Source: Bradyrhizobium sediminis (GTDB lineage: Bacteria; Pseudomonadota; Alphaproteobacteria; Rhizobiales; Xanthobacteraceae). From it: DNA of 64,000 nucleotides. The notes beneath the pieces were generated by a model. It saw only the letters and a list, made by a program, of their open reading frames with translations, was not told the DNA's origin and did not search any database. Position numbers and translations under genes: made by a program. The stretch lies in NCBI RefSeq assembly GCF_018736105.1, contig NZ_CP076135.1, positions 3,966,001-4,030,000 of the forward strand, written 5' to 3'. Below, in pieces: positions 54,188 to 63,280 of this stretch; position 1 is the stretch's first letter; every line of letters starts with the position of its first letter.

Positions 54188-55324
54188 TTACATTCCGATC
54201 GATGCGAAGAAGACCGCAAACAGCCCGTCGAGCACGATCACCAGAAAGATCGACTTCACCACCGAGGTCGTGGTCTGCTTGCCGAGCGACTCGGCGCTTC
54301 CCTTCACTCGCAAGCCCTCGCTGCAGGCGACGATCCCGATCGCCAGCGCCATGAACGGCGCTTTGATGATGCCGACTTTGAAACTGGTCACGGAAACGGC
54401 GTCATGCAGGCGGGCGATGTAGATCGCCGGGCCCATGTCACCGTAGAATTGCGCCACCAGACCGCCGCCATAGAGCGCGGCCATGGACCCAATAAAGCTC
54501 AGGATCGGCAGCGCGCAAACCAGCGCAAGAATGCGGGGCAGGATCAGCACCTCGACGGGGTCGAGGCCCATGGTCGACAGCGCGTCGATTTCCTCCCGCA
54601 TCTTCATCGAACCGAGTTCGGCAGTGTAGGCGCTCCCCGAGCGGCCGGCGACCATGATTGCGACAATCAACACGCCCAATTCGCGCAACACCAATATGCC
54701 GACCATGTCGACAACGTAGGAATCGGCACCGAACTTGCGGAAATGAAAGAAGCCCTGCTGCGCGATGATAGCGCCGATCAGGAAGGTGATCAGCGCCATA
54801 ATCGGAATCGCCTGCCAGCCAACCCGGTATAATTGATAGACAAACGAAGTTAGCCGCAGCGACCTCGGCCTGCGCAGCACGCCGACGAGGGCCAGAAAAA
54901 GCGAACCCAGCATCTGCAGGAATATGCTGATATCTTCCGTCGCGCCGACCGCGGAGCGGCCGATCTCGTTCACTTTGGCTACGACGGGGTTTTGCGCAGG
55001 CAGCGGCGCAGGGTTGCTGCGATTGACCTGGCGGACCTCTTCGATCAGCCCCGCATAATTCTCAGCAACGCCGACCACCTCCATACGATGACCAGCCGCG
55101 GTCGCGCGCCGGGACATCTTTTCGATCAGCCAGGCCCCGAGCGTATCGAGCTCGCGTACCCCGGCCATATCCACCTTGACGGCCTTGGAGCGGTCGAGCT
55201 GGGCCGCGACCGAGTCGGAGAGTGCCTCGAGGGTCGTCACATTGGCCGCGGTCCAGGAACCGCCTGGATGCAACTCAAGCACATCGCCTGATGGCACGGC
55301 CGTTAGCAGAGGTGGGGTCGCCAA
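54188..55324 (-). CDS. mlaE: MlaE-type permease with N-terminal STAS domain
   Basis: A 378-residue protein. Residues 1-95 form a STAS domain (VDMAGVRELDTLGAWLIEKM), which in other systems is a separate subunit (MlaB). Residues about 130-378 are the MlaE permease, with the conserved loop GRSGSAYTAELGSMKMREEI and DALSTMGLDP. The start is a TTG at 55324 after GGAATAAGGA. This is the first gene of the three-gene lipid-transport operon. The permease-STAS fusion is common in alphaproteobacteria. Confidence 0.92.
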   Translation of the reverse strand: MATPPLLTAVPSGDVLELHPGGSWTAANVTTLEALSDSVAAQLDRSKAVKVDMAGVRELDTLGAWLIEKMSRRATAAGHRMEVVGVAENYAGLIEEVRQVNRSNPAPLPAQNPVVAKVNEIGRSAVGATEDISIFLQMLGSLFLALVGVLRRPRSLRLTSFVYQLYRVGWQAIPIMALITFLIGAIIAQQGFFHFRKFGADSYVVDMVGILVLRELGVLIVAIMVAGRSGSAYTAELGSMKMREEIDALSTMGLDPVEVLILPRILALVCALPILSFIGSMAALYGGGLVAQFYGDMGPAIYIARLHDAVSVTSFKVGIIKAPFMALAIGIVACSEGLRVKGSAESLGKQTTTSVVKSIFLVIVLDGLFAVFFASIGM

Positions 55325-55400
55325 GATCCTTATTCCTCCTCAATCGAAGCACTTGCTTTCCCGAGACCCGCAATTCCTAAGGCCTGACGCGGCACAGCAA

Positions 55401-55414
55401 TTGACCTGCCTCAA
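55401..55414. promoter_or_regulatory. Degenerate FNR/FixK-like half box
   Basis: TTGACCTGCCTCAA departs from the TTGAY-N4-RTCAA pattern at one base. It lies 40 bases before the better box at 55441. It may be chance. Confidence 0.3.
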
Positions 55415-55440
55415 GACAGCCATGGCTGATTCCGGGGCTG

Positions 55441-55454
55441 TTGACGCAAATCAA
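55441..55454. promoter_or_regulatory. FNR/FixK box upstream of the DUF883 gene
   Basis: TTGACGCAAATCAA, a match to the FixK form TTGAC-N4-ATCAA. Its centre is 66 bases before the ATG at 55514. A TAGAAT at 55476-55481 lies about 31 bases beyond the box centre, the spacing expected of a class II FNR promoter. Confidence 0.82.
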
Positions 55455-55513
55455 TAGCCCCGGCACGGGCTCACATAGAATTTCCAACGGATTATGCAAC
55501 AAAGGCAAGACGG

Positions 55514-55789
55514 ATGTTCGATTCGACCGAGCTGAGAGATGAGCTACTGGCGCTCAAGGGTGACGTGTCGCGGCTCCTCAATACCACAAGCGAAGGAATC
55601 TTCGACACCTCCAAGAACCGCGCCGAAGCTCTCGCCGATCAGATCAAGGCGGCGCTGAATGAACTCGGCGAGACCCTGAGCGAGCAGGAAGATCACGTCG
55701 AGAAGCTCGTCTCGGAGCGCCCGATCACGTCGCTGGCCTCCGCATTCGCGCTCGGTGTCGTCATCGGCTTCATGCTGAGGAGGCATTAA
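55514..55789 (+). CDS. DUF883 family membrane-anchored protein (ElaB/YqjD-like)
   Basis: A 91-residue protein: a helical N-terminal part (DELLALKGDVSRLLNTTSEG and a long amphipathic helix), then the typical C-terminal anchor SERPITSLASAFALGVVIGF and MLRRH. Relatives in E. coli are inner-membrane anchored and bind ribosomes in stationary phase. It has the FNR box upstream and is followed one base later by the holin-like gene, so the two are co-transcribed. Confidence 0.9.
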   Translation: MFDSTELRDELLALKGDVSRLLNTTSEGIFDTSKNRAEALADQIKAALNELGETLSEQEDHVEKLVSERPITSLASAFALGVVIGFMLRRH

Positions 55790-55790
55790 C

Positions 55791-56276
55791 GTGAACACAG
55801 AGAATATCGTGAAAAACCTGCGGGTGCTCTGGCGCACCGACAGGATTATCGCCGATATCCGGCTGCGGCATATGCTGGTTAGCCTGGGCTTACGGGCGTT
55901 TGCGGCGCTGATCGCGGCCTTCGGCCTGCTGATGCTGGAGCTGTCGGCCTATTTCGCGCTGGTGCAGATCTGGAGCGCTATTTCCGCCGCGGCCATCCTC
56001 GGTGGGGTCAATTTCCTGATTGCCGCAATCCTGTTCGTCATCTCGGGAAGGCCACCGTCCGGCCGCGAACTGGAACTCGCCAATGAAATCCATGGATCAT
56101 CGGTCGATGCCTTGCAGCTTGAGGCGAGAGCAATGCAATCGCAGGTGTCGGGGATGATCCACCATCCGCTCAACAGCGTCTTGCCGTTGCTGATCGTGCC
56201 GCTTATCACGATCATCATCAAAAGTCTGAAAAAGCCGGCGGCTCCAGCCGCGGCTCCCGCGGCAGAGCAGAAATAA
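55791..56276 (+). CDS. Phage-holin-superfamily-like (PF07332-type) membrane protein
   Basis: A 161-residue protein starting at GTG 55791 after GAGGAGG. It has two adjoining membrane helices (RAFAALIAAFGLLMLELSAY and AAILGGVNFLIAAILFVISG), an amphipathic stretch and a third hydrophobic segment (VLPLLIVPLITIIIK), with an Ala/Pro-rich C-terminus. This pattern fits the PF07332 family, which is common in bacterial chromosomes beside DUF883 genes and is not a real phage holin. Role probably in membrane stress. Confidence 0.8.
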   Translation: MNTENIVKNLRVLWRTDRIIADIRLRHMLVSLGLRAFAALIAAFGLLMLELSAYFALVQIWSAISAAAILGGVNFLIAAILFVISGRPPSGRELELANEIHGSSVDALQLEARAMQSQVSGMIHHPLNSVLPLLIVPLITIIIKSLKKPAAPAAAPAAEQK

Positions 56277-56325
56277 TCGCGAGGCCAAGACTGGCCCCAG
56301 ATCGTCAACCAGGAGCTACCCACTT

Positions 56326-56727
56326 ATGTCAAAGAGTCCCAAGCCGATCCTGAATACGTCCCTACCAGCCCAGTTCCGGCAGATCCGTATCGAGCTTGCC
56401 CGCGAACCTGGTCATCCCGAAGGCGACGCCAGTTTCGCCTATGTCATCGTCGCTCCGCTCGACTCCAACGACAAGATCGATCCGGCTCTCTGGCGAACGA
56501 ATCGCGAGGCATGCCGAATCACGCGATTGCGGCCGGGCGAGGAGAACGACCACGGTCATCTCGTTCATCGTCAGGACGGCGGCTGGGTGCTGCACTACGA
56601 ATCCAACAAGCCGGATTCGCTGGGATTTCACTTCGCGGACGAACGGTTCGTGTCGGGCGAGTATGTCTCGATCAACGAGGGCGACAAAATGCACACCTAC
56701 CGGGTCGTATCGGTGTCGCACCTGTAG
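56326..56727 (+). CDS. Hypothetical protein, 133 residues
   Basis: I do not recognise the family. It is a soluble beta-rich protein without signal peptide; it contains IRIELAREPGHPEGDASFAY, CRITRLRPGEENDHGHLVHR and FADERFVSGEYVSINEGDKM ending in HTYRVVSV. AGGAG lies ten bases before the ATG. It follows the holin-like gene by 49 bases in the same direction and may be the third gene under the FNR box. Confidence 0.75.
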   Translation: MSKSPKPILNTSLPAQFRQIRIELAREPGHPEGDASFAYVIVAPLDSNDKIDPALWRTNREACRITRLRPGEENDHGHLVHRQDGGWVLHYESNKPDSLGFHFADERFVSGEYVSINEGDKMHTYRVVSVSHL

Positions 56728-56791
56728 ACCTAACACCTCCAGCCACTCCGGGCTCGCGTCTTCGACGCGCCCCGAAATGAGAGGTACCAGC

Positions 56792-59485
56792 TCAAAGCTT
56801 CAGCTTGACGTTGCAAATGCCATGCTCATGCGGGTCGCCCTTTATTTCAAATCCGAGATTCCGGCACATCTCCAGCATCACGATGTTTTCCTGAAGGACA
56901 TCGCCTGCGATCACCTTGAGCCCTTCCGATTTCGCGTATTCGATGATCAGTTGCATCAATCCCCAGCCGAGTCCCCTGCCCTTGAGATCGGACCGCAGCA
57001 GGATCGCATATTCGCCGCTTTCGTAGACTGAATCCGAGTGAATTCGAACGACGCCGAGCACCTCGTTGGTGGTTTCGTCGACCGCGACAAAGGCCATTGC
57101 ACGGGCATAATCGAGCTGGGTCAGTCGCGCGATGAACTCGTGAGTGAACTCCTTCATCGGCGCAAAGAATCGCAACCGCAGATCATGGCTGGTGACATGC
57201 CGCAGGAATTCGTGGATCAACGGCTCGTCCTCGGGGCGGATCGGACGCACGAACACCCGCCAGCCGTCCTTGGCCTCGATGTGCCGCTGCCATTGCGAGG
57301 GATAGGCCCGCACCGCAAAATTGCCGGGGCCTGACCCCTTGAACTTGCGCGCCACCGTCCCGATGGCGACGCGCGCATCGACGGCCAGCACGCCGGCTTC
57401 ATCCGCCAGCAGTGGATTGATGTCGAGTTCGCGGATGTCGGGAATGTCCGCCGCCATCTGCGCCAGCTTGACCAGAACCAGCGCGACGGCGTCCTGCTTG
57501 ACCGCGGGCACATCACGGTAGGCGCGCAGCAGCCGCGAAACGCGGGTGCGATCGATCAGGTCACGGGCCAATTGCAGATCGAGCGGCGGGAGCGCCAGCG
57601 CCTTGTCGTTGATGATTTCGACCGCGGTTCCGCCGCGGCCGAATACGATCACGGTGCCGAATGTCGGATCGTCGGCGAGGCCAAGAATGAGCTCACGCGC
57701 CTTCTGCCGAACCACCATCGCCTGCACAATGACGCCGGATATACGGGCTTCCGGGCGAAGCTCTCTGGCCCGTGCGAGGATTCTTGCCGCGGCTTCGCGC
57801 ACCGCCTCGGGGCTCGTGAGATTGAGGACGACGCCACCGACATCGGATTTGTGAACGATGTCCCGCGACATGATCTTGAGCACCACGGTAGCGCCCTGTG
57901 CGAACAGCTCCGAAGCGTAGGCGACGGCCTGCTCGGCGTCGGCGGCCGCAAATGTCGGCACCATCGGAATTTCATAAGCCTCGAGCAGCCGCTTGACCTC
58001 GACCGGATCGAGCCATTGGCGGCCATCGGCAAGCGCGGCGGCAACAATCCCACGGGCGGTCTCGATATCGGGCGCGAACTCGCTCGGCATGGCCGGCGGA
58101 ACCTGCGCCAGTTCCGCCACCACCTCGCGATGCCTGACGAGGTGCATGAACCCGCGCACCGCGTCATCCTCGGTGGGGTAGTTGGGAATCCCGGCGCCGC
58201 TCAAGAGATCCCCGATCTCGTGGCGCGCTCCGACCCAAACCGCAAGCACCGGTTTCGCCGAGCGGCGATGTTTTTCACGATACTTGCCGACCAAGCCGGT
58301 TACCGTGGCGGCGATATCGTCAGCCGAAGCGATCGCAGTTTGAACATTCATTACCAGGATTGCATCAATGCTCGCATCGGCCAGCAAGACTTCCAGCGCC
58401 GCTGCGTAGCGCGCGGGGTCGGCATCGCCCACGATGTCAACGGGATTCGATCCGGACCATGTCGGCGGCAACACGGCGTCGAGCTTCTGCCTGGTCTCAG
58501 GGGTGATGGCAGCGGGAACTCCCCCCAGTTCGACAAGCCGATCGACCGCGAGAACACCGATGCCGCCGCCATTGGTCAGGATCGCCAGCCGCTTGCCCGG
58601 CGGCGATTCGACGCGCCCCAGCGTTTCGGCGCAATCGAATAACTCGCGAAGGTCGGATACCCGCAAAATTCCGGCGCGGCGGAAGGCGGCATCGTAGACC
58701 GCGTCCGAACCGGCCAGCGCCCCGGTGTGAGTTGTAGCCGCTCTCGCGCCTTGCACCATGCGGCCGGATTTGACGACCACGACGGGCTTGATCCTGGCAG
58801 CGGCTCGCGCCGCGGACATGAACTTGCTGGCGTCCTTGATCGCTTCGACATAGAGCAGGATCGCCCGTGTCTTGCCATCCAGCGCAAAATAATCGAGCAG
58901 GTCGGCAATATCGACGTCGAGCTGGTCGCCGATCGAAACGATCCCGGAAAATCCCACCGCGCGCTGCGCCGCCCAATCCACCATGCCTGCGGCAATGGCA
59001 CCGGACTGCGAGATCAGCGCCAGGTTTCCCGGACCCGGCATATGCGCGGAGAAACTGGCATTGAGATTTACGCCGGGTATCATCACGCCCAGACAATTCG
59101 GTCCTATCAGCCGCATTCCGTACTTGCGCGCGACGTGCTCGACCGCCTCCGCCAGCGAGCCCGGACCATGGCCGAGCCCGGCGGTGATAATCAGCGCGCC
59201 TGCCGTGCCGAGCTTTCCTGCCTCATCGATCAGCCCCGCGATCGCGGTTACCGGCGCCGTAATCACCACGAGGTCGGGTACGAACGGCAATTTGGCGAGG
59301 CTGCCGACCGTGCGAACGCCGTCGATCTCCGCATAGCGCGGATTCACGATCCCGAATTCACCCTGGAACTGCGCTTTGCGAATATTGCCGAGAATGGCCC
59401 GCCCGACGGATCTTGGCCGCGGACTGGCCCCGACCAGCGCGACCGAACGGGGCGAAAGCACATTCTTCAGGCGATAGGTTGACAT
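56792..59485 (-). CDS. ADP-forming acyl-CoA synthetase fused to GNAT acetyltransferase
   Basis: An 897-residue protein with the layout of Pat/PatZ lysine acetyltransferases (about 880-900 residues). Residues 1-130 are a CoA-binding Rossmann domain (LVGASPRPRSVGRAI), 150-460 the ligase domains, about 485-700 an ATP-grasp domain (VVLKIMSRDIVHKSDVGGVV), and 730-897 a GNAT domain (RSDLKGRGLGWGLMQLII). The phosphohistidine of active ADP-forming synthetases is present as H253 in THTGALAGSDAV. So it may make acyl-CoA and ATP, acetylate proteins, or both. It is convergent with the 56326 gene. Confidence 0.9.
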   Translation of the reverse strand: MSTYRLKNVLSPRSVALVGASPRPRSVGRAILGNIRKAQFQGEFGIVNPRYAEIDGVRTVGSLAKLPFVPDLVVITAPVTAIAGLIDEAGKLGTAGALIITAGLGHGPGSLAEAVEHVARKYGMRLIGPNCLGVMIPGVNLNASFSAHMPGPGNLALISQSGAIAAGMVDWAAQRAVGFSGIVSIGDQLDVDIADLLDYFALDGKTRAILLYVEAIKDASKFMSAARAAARIKPVVVVKSGRMVQGARAATTHTGALAGSDAVYDAAFRRAGILRVSDLRELFDCAETLGRVESPPGKRLAILTNGGGIGVLAVDRLVELGGVPAAITPETRQKLDAVLPPTWSGSNPVDIVGDADPARYAAALEVLLADASIDAILVMNVQTAIASADDIAATVTGLVGKYREKHRRSAKPVLAVWVGARHEIGDLLSGAGIPNYPTEDDAVRGFMHLVRHREVVAELAQVPPAMPSEFAPDIETARGIVAAALADGRQWLDPVEVKRLLEAYEIPMVPTFAAADAEQAVAYASELFAQGATVVLKIMSRDIVHKSDVGGVVLNLTSPEAVREAAARILARARELRPEARISGVIVQAMVVRQKARELILGLADDPTFGTVIVFGRGGTAVEIINDKALALPPLDLQLARDLIDRTRVSRLLRAYRDVPAVKQDAVALVLVKLAQMAADIPDIRELDINPLLADEAGVLAVDARVAIGTVARKFKGSGPGNFAVRAYPSQWQRHIEAKDGWRVFVRPIRPEDEPLIHEFLRHVTSHDLRLRFFAPMKEFTHEFIARLTQLDYARAMAFVAVDETTNEVLGVVRIHSDSVYESGEYAILLRSDLKGRGLGWGLMQLIIEYAKSEGLKVIAGDVLQENIVMLEMCRNLGFEIKGDPHEHGICNVKLKL

Positions 59486-59683
59486 CAGTTGATTTGCCCG
59501 GCTGACGCCGGCCTAGGTGTTATGATTCCTGACGCGCTCTTGCGTGTGACCGGGCCGCCTCAAGAAACATCATAACCCAACACATGGCAGTGCGATGACT
59601 GTTTTGGTCGCGCCGTCGTTGATTATTAGTCCAGGGCGACAGAAATATCGTTAAATTCATAGGATGATTCCTCTTGAATTCAT

Positions 59684-59697
59684 TTGATTGAGGTCAA
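59684..59697. promoter_or_regulatory. FNR/FixK box upstream of alcohol dehydrogenase
   Basis: TTGATTGAGGTCAA fits the FixK consensus TTGAT-N4-GTCAA. Its centre is 70 bases before the ATG at 59761. CATACT at 59723-59728 is a possible -10. Confidence 0.82.
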
Positions 59698-59760
59698 TGG
59701 CTCGCGACCGCGCCGCCATATGCATACTATTCGTTCGTCGGGCAGGTTCCGGAGAAACAG

Positions 59761-60744
59761 ATGCGGGCGATGGTACTGTCGGCACCGGGGAAGCCGCTGC
59801 AGGTGCAGGAACGCGCGGACCCTGCCCCCGGCGACGGAGAAATTCGCGTCAAGGTTAGCGCCTGCGGCGTCTGCCGGACCGACCTCCACGTCGTCGATGC
59901 GGAACTTCCCGGCATCAAGTATCCCGTGATTCCCGGTCATGAAATCGTCGGCCGCGTCGATCTCGTCGGCCGCAATGTCACGACGCACCGGATCGGCGAC
60001 CGCGTCGGAATCCCCTGGCTCGGCTACACCTGCGGCGCCTGCCGCTACTGCAAAGAGGGCATGGAAAATCTCTGCGACCGCCCTCAGTTCACCGGATACA
60101 CCCGTGACGGCGGCTTCGCCACGCACACCATCGCCGATGCGCGCTATGCCTTTCCGCTCGGCGAAGACGGCGACGACGTATCGATCGCGCCGCTGTTGTG
60201 CGCGGGCCTGATCGGCTGGCGGTCACTGGTGATGGCTGGCAGCGCACCGCGGCTCGGCATCTATGGATTCGGCGCGGCCGGGCACATCGTCGCCCAGATC
60301 GCGCGCTGGCAGGGCCGCTCCGTCTATGCCTTCACGCGAGCCGACGACATCGCGGCGCAGGATTTTGCCCGACGGCTCGGCGCCGTGTGGGCCGGGCCGT
60401 CGGATCAGACCCCTGACGCTCCACTCGACGCCGCCATCATCTACGCCCCTGCCGGACAATTGGTGCCCGCGGCACTGCGCGCGGTGCGCAAGGGCGGGCG
60501 GGTGGTGTGCGCAGGCATCCACATGAGCGATATTCCGAGCTTTCCCTACCATCTGCTTTGGCAGGAACGACAGCTGGTTTCGGTTGCCAATCTGACGCGC
60601 CAGGACGGGCTGGATTTCCTCAAGATCGCGCCCAAGGCCGGAATCCGGACCCAGACCACGACATTTCCGCTTGCTGAAGCCAACGACGTCCTGACCAAGC
60701 TCCGGACAGGCCAAATCCTGGGCGCCGCAGTTCTCCAACCCTGA
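59761..60744 (+). CDS. Zinc-dependent alcohol dehydrogenase
   Basis: A 327-residue medium-chain dehydrogenase. Catalytic zinc ligands lie in SACGVCRTDLHVVD (Cys) and VIPGHEIVG (His-Glu); the structural zinc loop is CGACRYCKEGMENLC; the nucleotide site is GIYGFGAAGHIVAQIA. It probably interconverts a primary alcohol and an aldehyde with NAD(H), a fermentative role that fits the FNR box upstream. GGAGAAACAG precedes the ATG. It is followed 12 bases later by the two-domain kinase gene, so these are likely co-transcribed. Confidence 0.93.
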   Translation: MRAMVLSAPGKPLQVQERADPAPGDGEIRVKVSACGVCRTDLHVVDAELPGIKYPVIPGHEIVGRVDLVGRNVTTHRIGDRVGIPWLGYTCGACRYCKEGMENLCDRPQFTGYTRDGGFATHTIADARYAFPLGEDGDDVSIAPLLCAGLIGWRSLVMAGSAPRLGIYGFGAAGHIVAQIARWQGRSVYAFTRADDIAAQDFARRLGAVWAGPSDQTPDAPLDAAIIYAPAGQLVPAALRAVRKGGRVVCAGIHMSDIPSFPYHLLWQERQLVSVANLTRQDGLDFLKIAPKAGIRTQTTTFPLAEANDVLTKLRTGQILGAAVLQP

Positions 60745-60756
60745 GGCCCGGTCCGC

Positions 60757-62289
60757 ATGACAACTTCAACCTCCAACTCCCGCTTGCAGGAGCGCGTGTT
60801 CGCGTTGCTCACGGATCCCGCGACGCACCCGCATGTTCATCGGATCGATACCCATGCGGCGTCGGTCTTTCTTGAAGGCGACCGCGCACTGAAGATCAAG
60901 CGCGCCGTCCGGTTTCCGTTTCTGGATTATTCGACGCTTGAGAAGCGGAAAGCCGCCTGCGACGAGGAGATCAGAATCAACCGCCAGTTCGCGCCGCAAA
61001 TCTATCGCCGCGTCATTCCGATCACGCAAGGCGTCGATGGATCGCTTGCTATCGACGGTGGCGGCACTCCGGTCGAATTCGCCGTCGAAATGACGCGCTT
61101 CGACGAACGCCAGACCATCGACCATCTGGCCGAAGCCGGTCCGCCGGATCCCGCACTCGTCAACGCCATCGCGGAAGCGATCGCTGCCTCTCATGTTGTC
61201 GCGCCGCGCGCAGCCGCCGAGCCCTGGATCGCGTCAATCCCCTCGATCATCGAGGGAAACGCCGAGGCGTTCCGTACCGCAGCCTGTCTTCCCGCCGGCG
61301 ATATCGATGACCTCAGGGATCGGTCTCTGGCTGCGTTTGCGCGGGTCCGCGGGCTATTGGAACAGCGCGGCCAACAGGGATACATCCGCCGCTGCCATGG
61401 CGACCTGCATCTGGCGAACATCGTGCTGATCGAAGGCAAGCCCGTGCTGTTCGATGCGATTGAGTTCGATGCAACGATCGCCTCGGTCGATGTGCTCTAC
61501 GATCTTGCATTTCCGATGATGGATTTCATCCGCTACGGCCGGCAAATGGCGGCGAACGCGCTGCTCAATCGATATCTTGGGGTGGCAGCAAGCGAAAATC
61601 TCGATGCGCTCGCCGCGCTTCCCCTGTTCATGTCGCTGCGGTCGGCTATCCGCGCCCACGTGCTGCTCGCCCGTCTTGACCGGAACAATCACGGCAAAGC
61701 TGAGGTCATGCATTCGGCGCGGACCTATTTCGCGCTGGCGCGTCAGATCATCCATCCCCCGGCGCCAATACTGGTTGCTATCGGCGGATTGTCCGGAACC
61801 GGAAAATCCGTCTTGGCGCGAGCACTCGCGCCCGATATCAAGCCGCTCCCGGGCGCGGTCGTGCTGCGCAGCGACGTGCTCCGCAAGCAGCTGTTCAAGG
61901 CCAACGAGACCGACCGGCTGCCCGAAAGCGCATACCGGCCGGAAATTACCGAACAAATTTACGAAATCCTCGTGCAACGCGCGGCGCGGGTTCTTGCGCA
62001 GGGTCATTCCGTCGTGGTGGATGCCGTATTCGCTCAAGAAACGGAGCGAGCCGCGATCCACGATGTCGCGCGCAGGCTGAATATCAGGTTTGCCGGCTTC
62101 TTTCTGGTAGCCGACCTCGCGACCCGGATAAACCGCGTCGGTCGCCGCCAGCGCGATGCGTCCGACGCCACGCCCGAGATCGCCGGACTCCAGGAGAAAT
62201 ATGACACCGGCGCGATCGATTGGGACGTCATCGACGCATCTGGAACAGCCGGGCAAACTCTGGAACACTGCCGAAGCCGGATCCGCTAA
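60757..62289 (+). CDS. Aminoglycoside-phosphotransferase-like / P-loop kinase fusion
   Basis: A 510-residue protein. The N-terminal 330 residues resemble a phosphotransferase fold (ALKIKRAVRFPFLDYSTLEK, then the catalytic loop RRCHGDLHLANIVL and a DAIEFD metal site). The C-terminal 170 residues are a P-loop kinase (VAIGGLSGTGKSVLARALAP, VVLRSDVLRKQLF, GHSVVVDAVFAQETER). This pairing is widely distributed in proteobacteria without a known substrate; it is not an antibiotic-resistance gene by this evidence. It lies between alcohol dehydrogenase and CHAD genes, in the likely FNR-controlled transcript. Confidence 0.85.
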   Translation: MTTSTSNSRLQERVFALLTDPATHPHVHRIDTHAASVFLEGDRALKIKRAVRFPFLDYSTLEKRKAACDEEIRINRQFAPQIYRRVIPITQGVDGSLAIDGGGTPVEFAVEMTRFDERQTIDHLAEAGPPDPALVNAIAEAIAASHVVAPRAAAEPWIASIPSIIEGNAEAFRTAACLPAGDIDDLRDRSLAAFARVRGLLEQRGQQGYIRRCHGDLHLANIVLIEGKPVLFDAIEFDATIASVDVLYDLAFPMMDFIRYGRQMAANALLNRYLGVAASENLDALAALPLFMSLRSAIRAHVLLARLDRNNHGKAEVMHSARTYFALARQIIHPPAPILVAIGGLSGTGKSVLARALAPDIKPLPGAVVLRSDVLRKQLFKANETDRLPESAYRPEITEQIYEILVQRAARVLAQGHSVVVDAVFAQETERAAIHDVARRLNIRFAGFFLVADLATRINRVGRRQRDASDATPEIAGLQEKYDTGAIDWDVIDASGTAGQTLEHCRSRIR

Positions 62290-62326
62290 TGGAGAGGCAG
62301 CACAGGGCCGATAGCGCGAAACAGCC

Positions 62327-63262
62327 ATGCCACCATCCCCGAAATCAGGCAGTCGAGCCGCTTCCCGCGCCGCACCTAAGCAGGGACGGCGCCACGATCC
62401 TGTTCCGCGGCTGAATGCTGCGATGGCGTGCGATACCGCATTTCGAATTATAGCGCGCCGCTCCCTCGCCGCTTTGACCGAAAATCGTGAAGCGACATAC
62501 AATGGTGACCCGACAGCCCTGCACCAGATGCGTATCGCGCTGACGCATCTGCGCACGGCCATCCTGTTCTTCTCGCCGATGGTCTCCGACTCCAGGCGGA
62601 CACGAATAAGGGCCGATCTGAAGTGGCTGAACGCCCATCTCGGGGTCATGCGAGATATCGACGTTGCAATCGAAAGGCTGAAGACAGCCAATAGACGGCG
62701 GCCGCAGGCCATCCCCTCTCACCAGGCATGGACCGCGAAGCGCGCGGCTACCCATCGACTTCTGGCAAGAGCGCTCGTCTCAGCCAGATATCGGCGTCTG
62801 GTCAAGAATACCTCCGACTGGATCGAACATGGACCCTGGTCGATCAGGAAAGGAAAAGAAGCCGCCCGGAAGCGCGCATCCCCGGTCGCCGCCTACAGCC
62901 TGCGCAAACTGGCGCAGTGGCAGCGGAAGCTTCTGAAGAAGAGTCACAGGCTTGCGAAAATGGAGGCGGAGAAGCGACATCGGCTGCGTCTGTTGAACAA
63001 GAAGCTGGCCTATTCTATCGAATCCTTCGAAGACCTGTTTCCGGACCGGAAATTTTCGTCGCAACGGACTGCGCTGAAGCACCTGCGCAAGGCACAAAGA
63101 GCCCTCGGGCAGTTGAACGACGATGCGAGAGGTCATTCTCTCGCGGTCGATCTGGAAAAAGCCGGCGTCCGGGCTCCTTTGCAGTTTCTCAGCCCTAAAC
63201 GCGAAAAGCGGCTGATACGAACTGCGGCCGCGGCCTATCGGAAACTGGCCGCGCTGGAGTGA
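62327..63262 (+). CDS. CHAD-domain protein
   Basis: A 311-residue, strongly basic, all-helical protein. The CHAD pattern is seen at ALHQMRIALTHLRTAILFF, LKWLNAHLGVMRDIDVAIER and ALKHLRKAQRALGQLNDDAR: conserved His, Arg and Lys facing a central pore. CHAD domains bind inorganic polyphosphate and can localise to polyphosphate or PHA granules. The start is uncertain: ATG 62327 begins with a basic tail; 62423 (MACDTAFRII) is also possible. It follows the kinase gene by 37 bases and is convergent with a PHA synthase gene. Confidence 0.88.
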   Translation: MPPSPKSGSRAASRAAPKQGRRHDPVPRLNAAMACDTAFRIIARRSLAALTENREATYNGDPTALHQMRIALTHLRTAILFFSPMVSDSRRTRIRADLKWLNAHLGVMRDIDVAIERLKTANRRRPQAIPSHQAWTAKRAATHRLLARALVSARYRRLVKNTSDWIEHGPWSIRKGKEAARKRASPVAAYSLRKLAQWQRKLLKKSHRLAKMEAEKRHRLRLLNKKLAYSIESFEDLFPDRKFSSQRTALKHLRKAQRALGQLNDDARGHSLAVDLEKAGVRAPLQFLSPKREKRLIRTAAAAYRKLAALE

Positions 63263-63280
63263 GACCGGGGCCGCGGGAAA

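Noticed and set aside
55791..56276. Phage holin indicating a prophage
   Set aside because: The protein belongs to a family named after holins but common on chromosomes next to DUF883 genes. No other phage gene is nearby.
60757..62289. Aminoglycoside resistance gene
   Set aside because: Only the fold of the N-terminal half resembles aminoglycoside phosphotransferases. The fusion to a P-loop kinase and its context argue for a metabolic or regulatory kinase.
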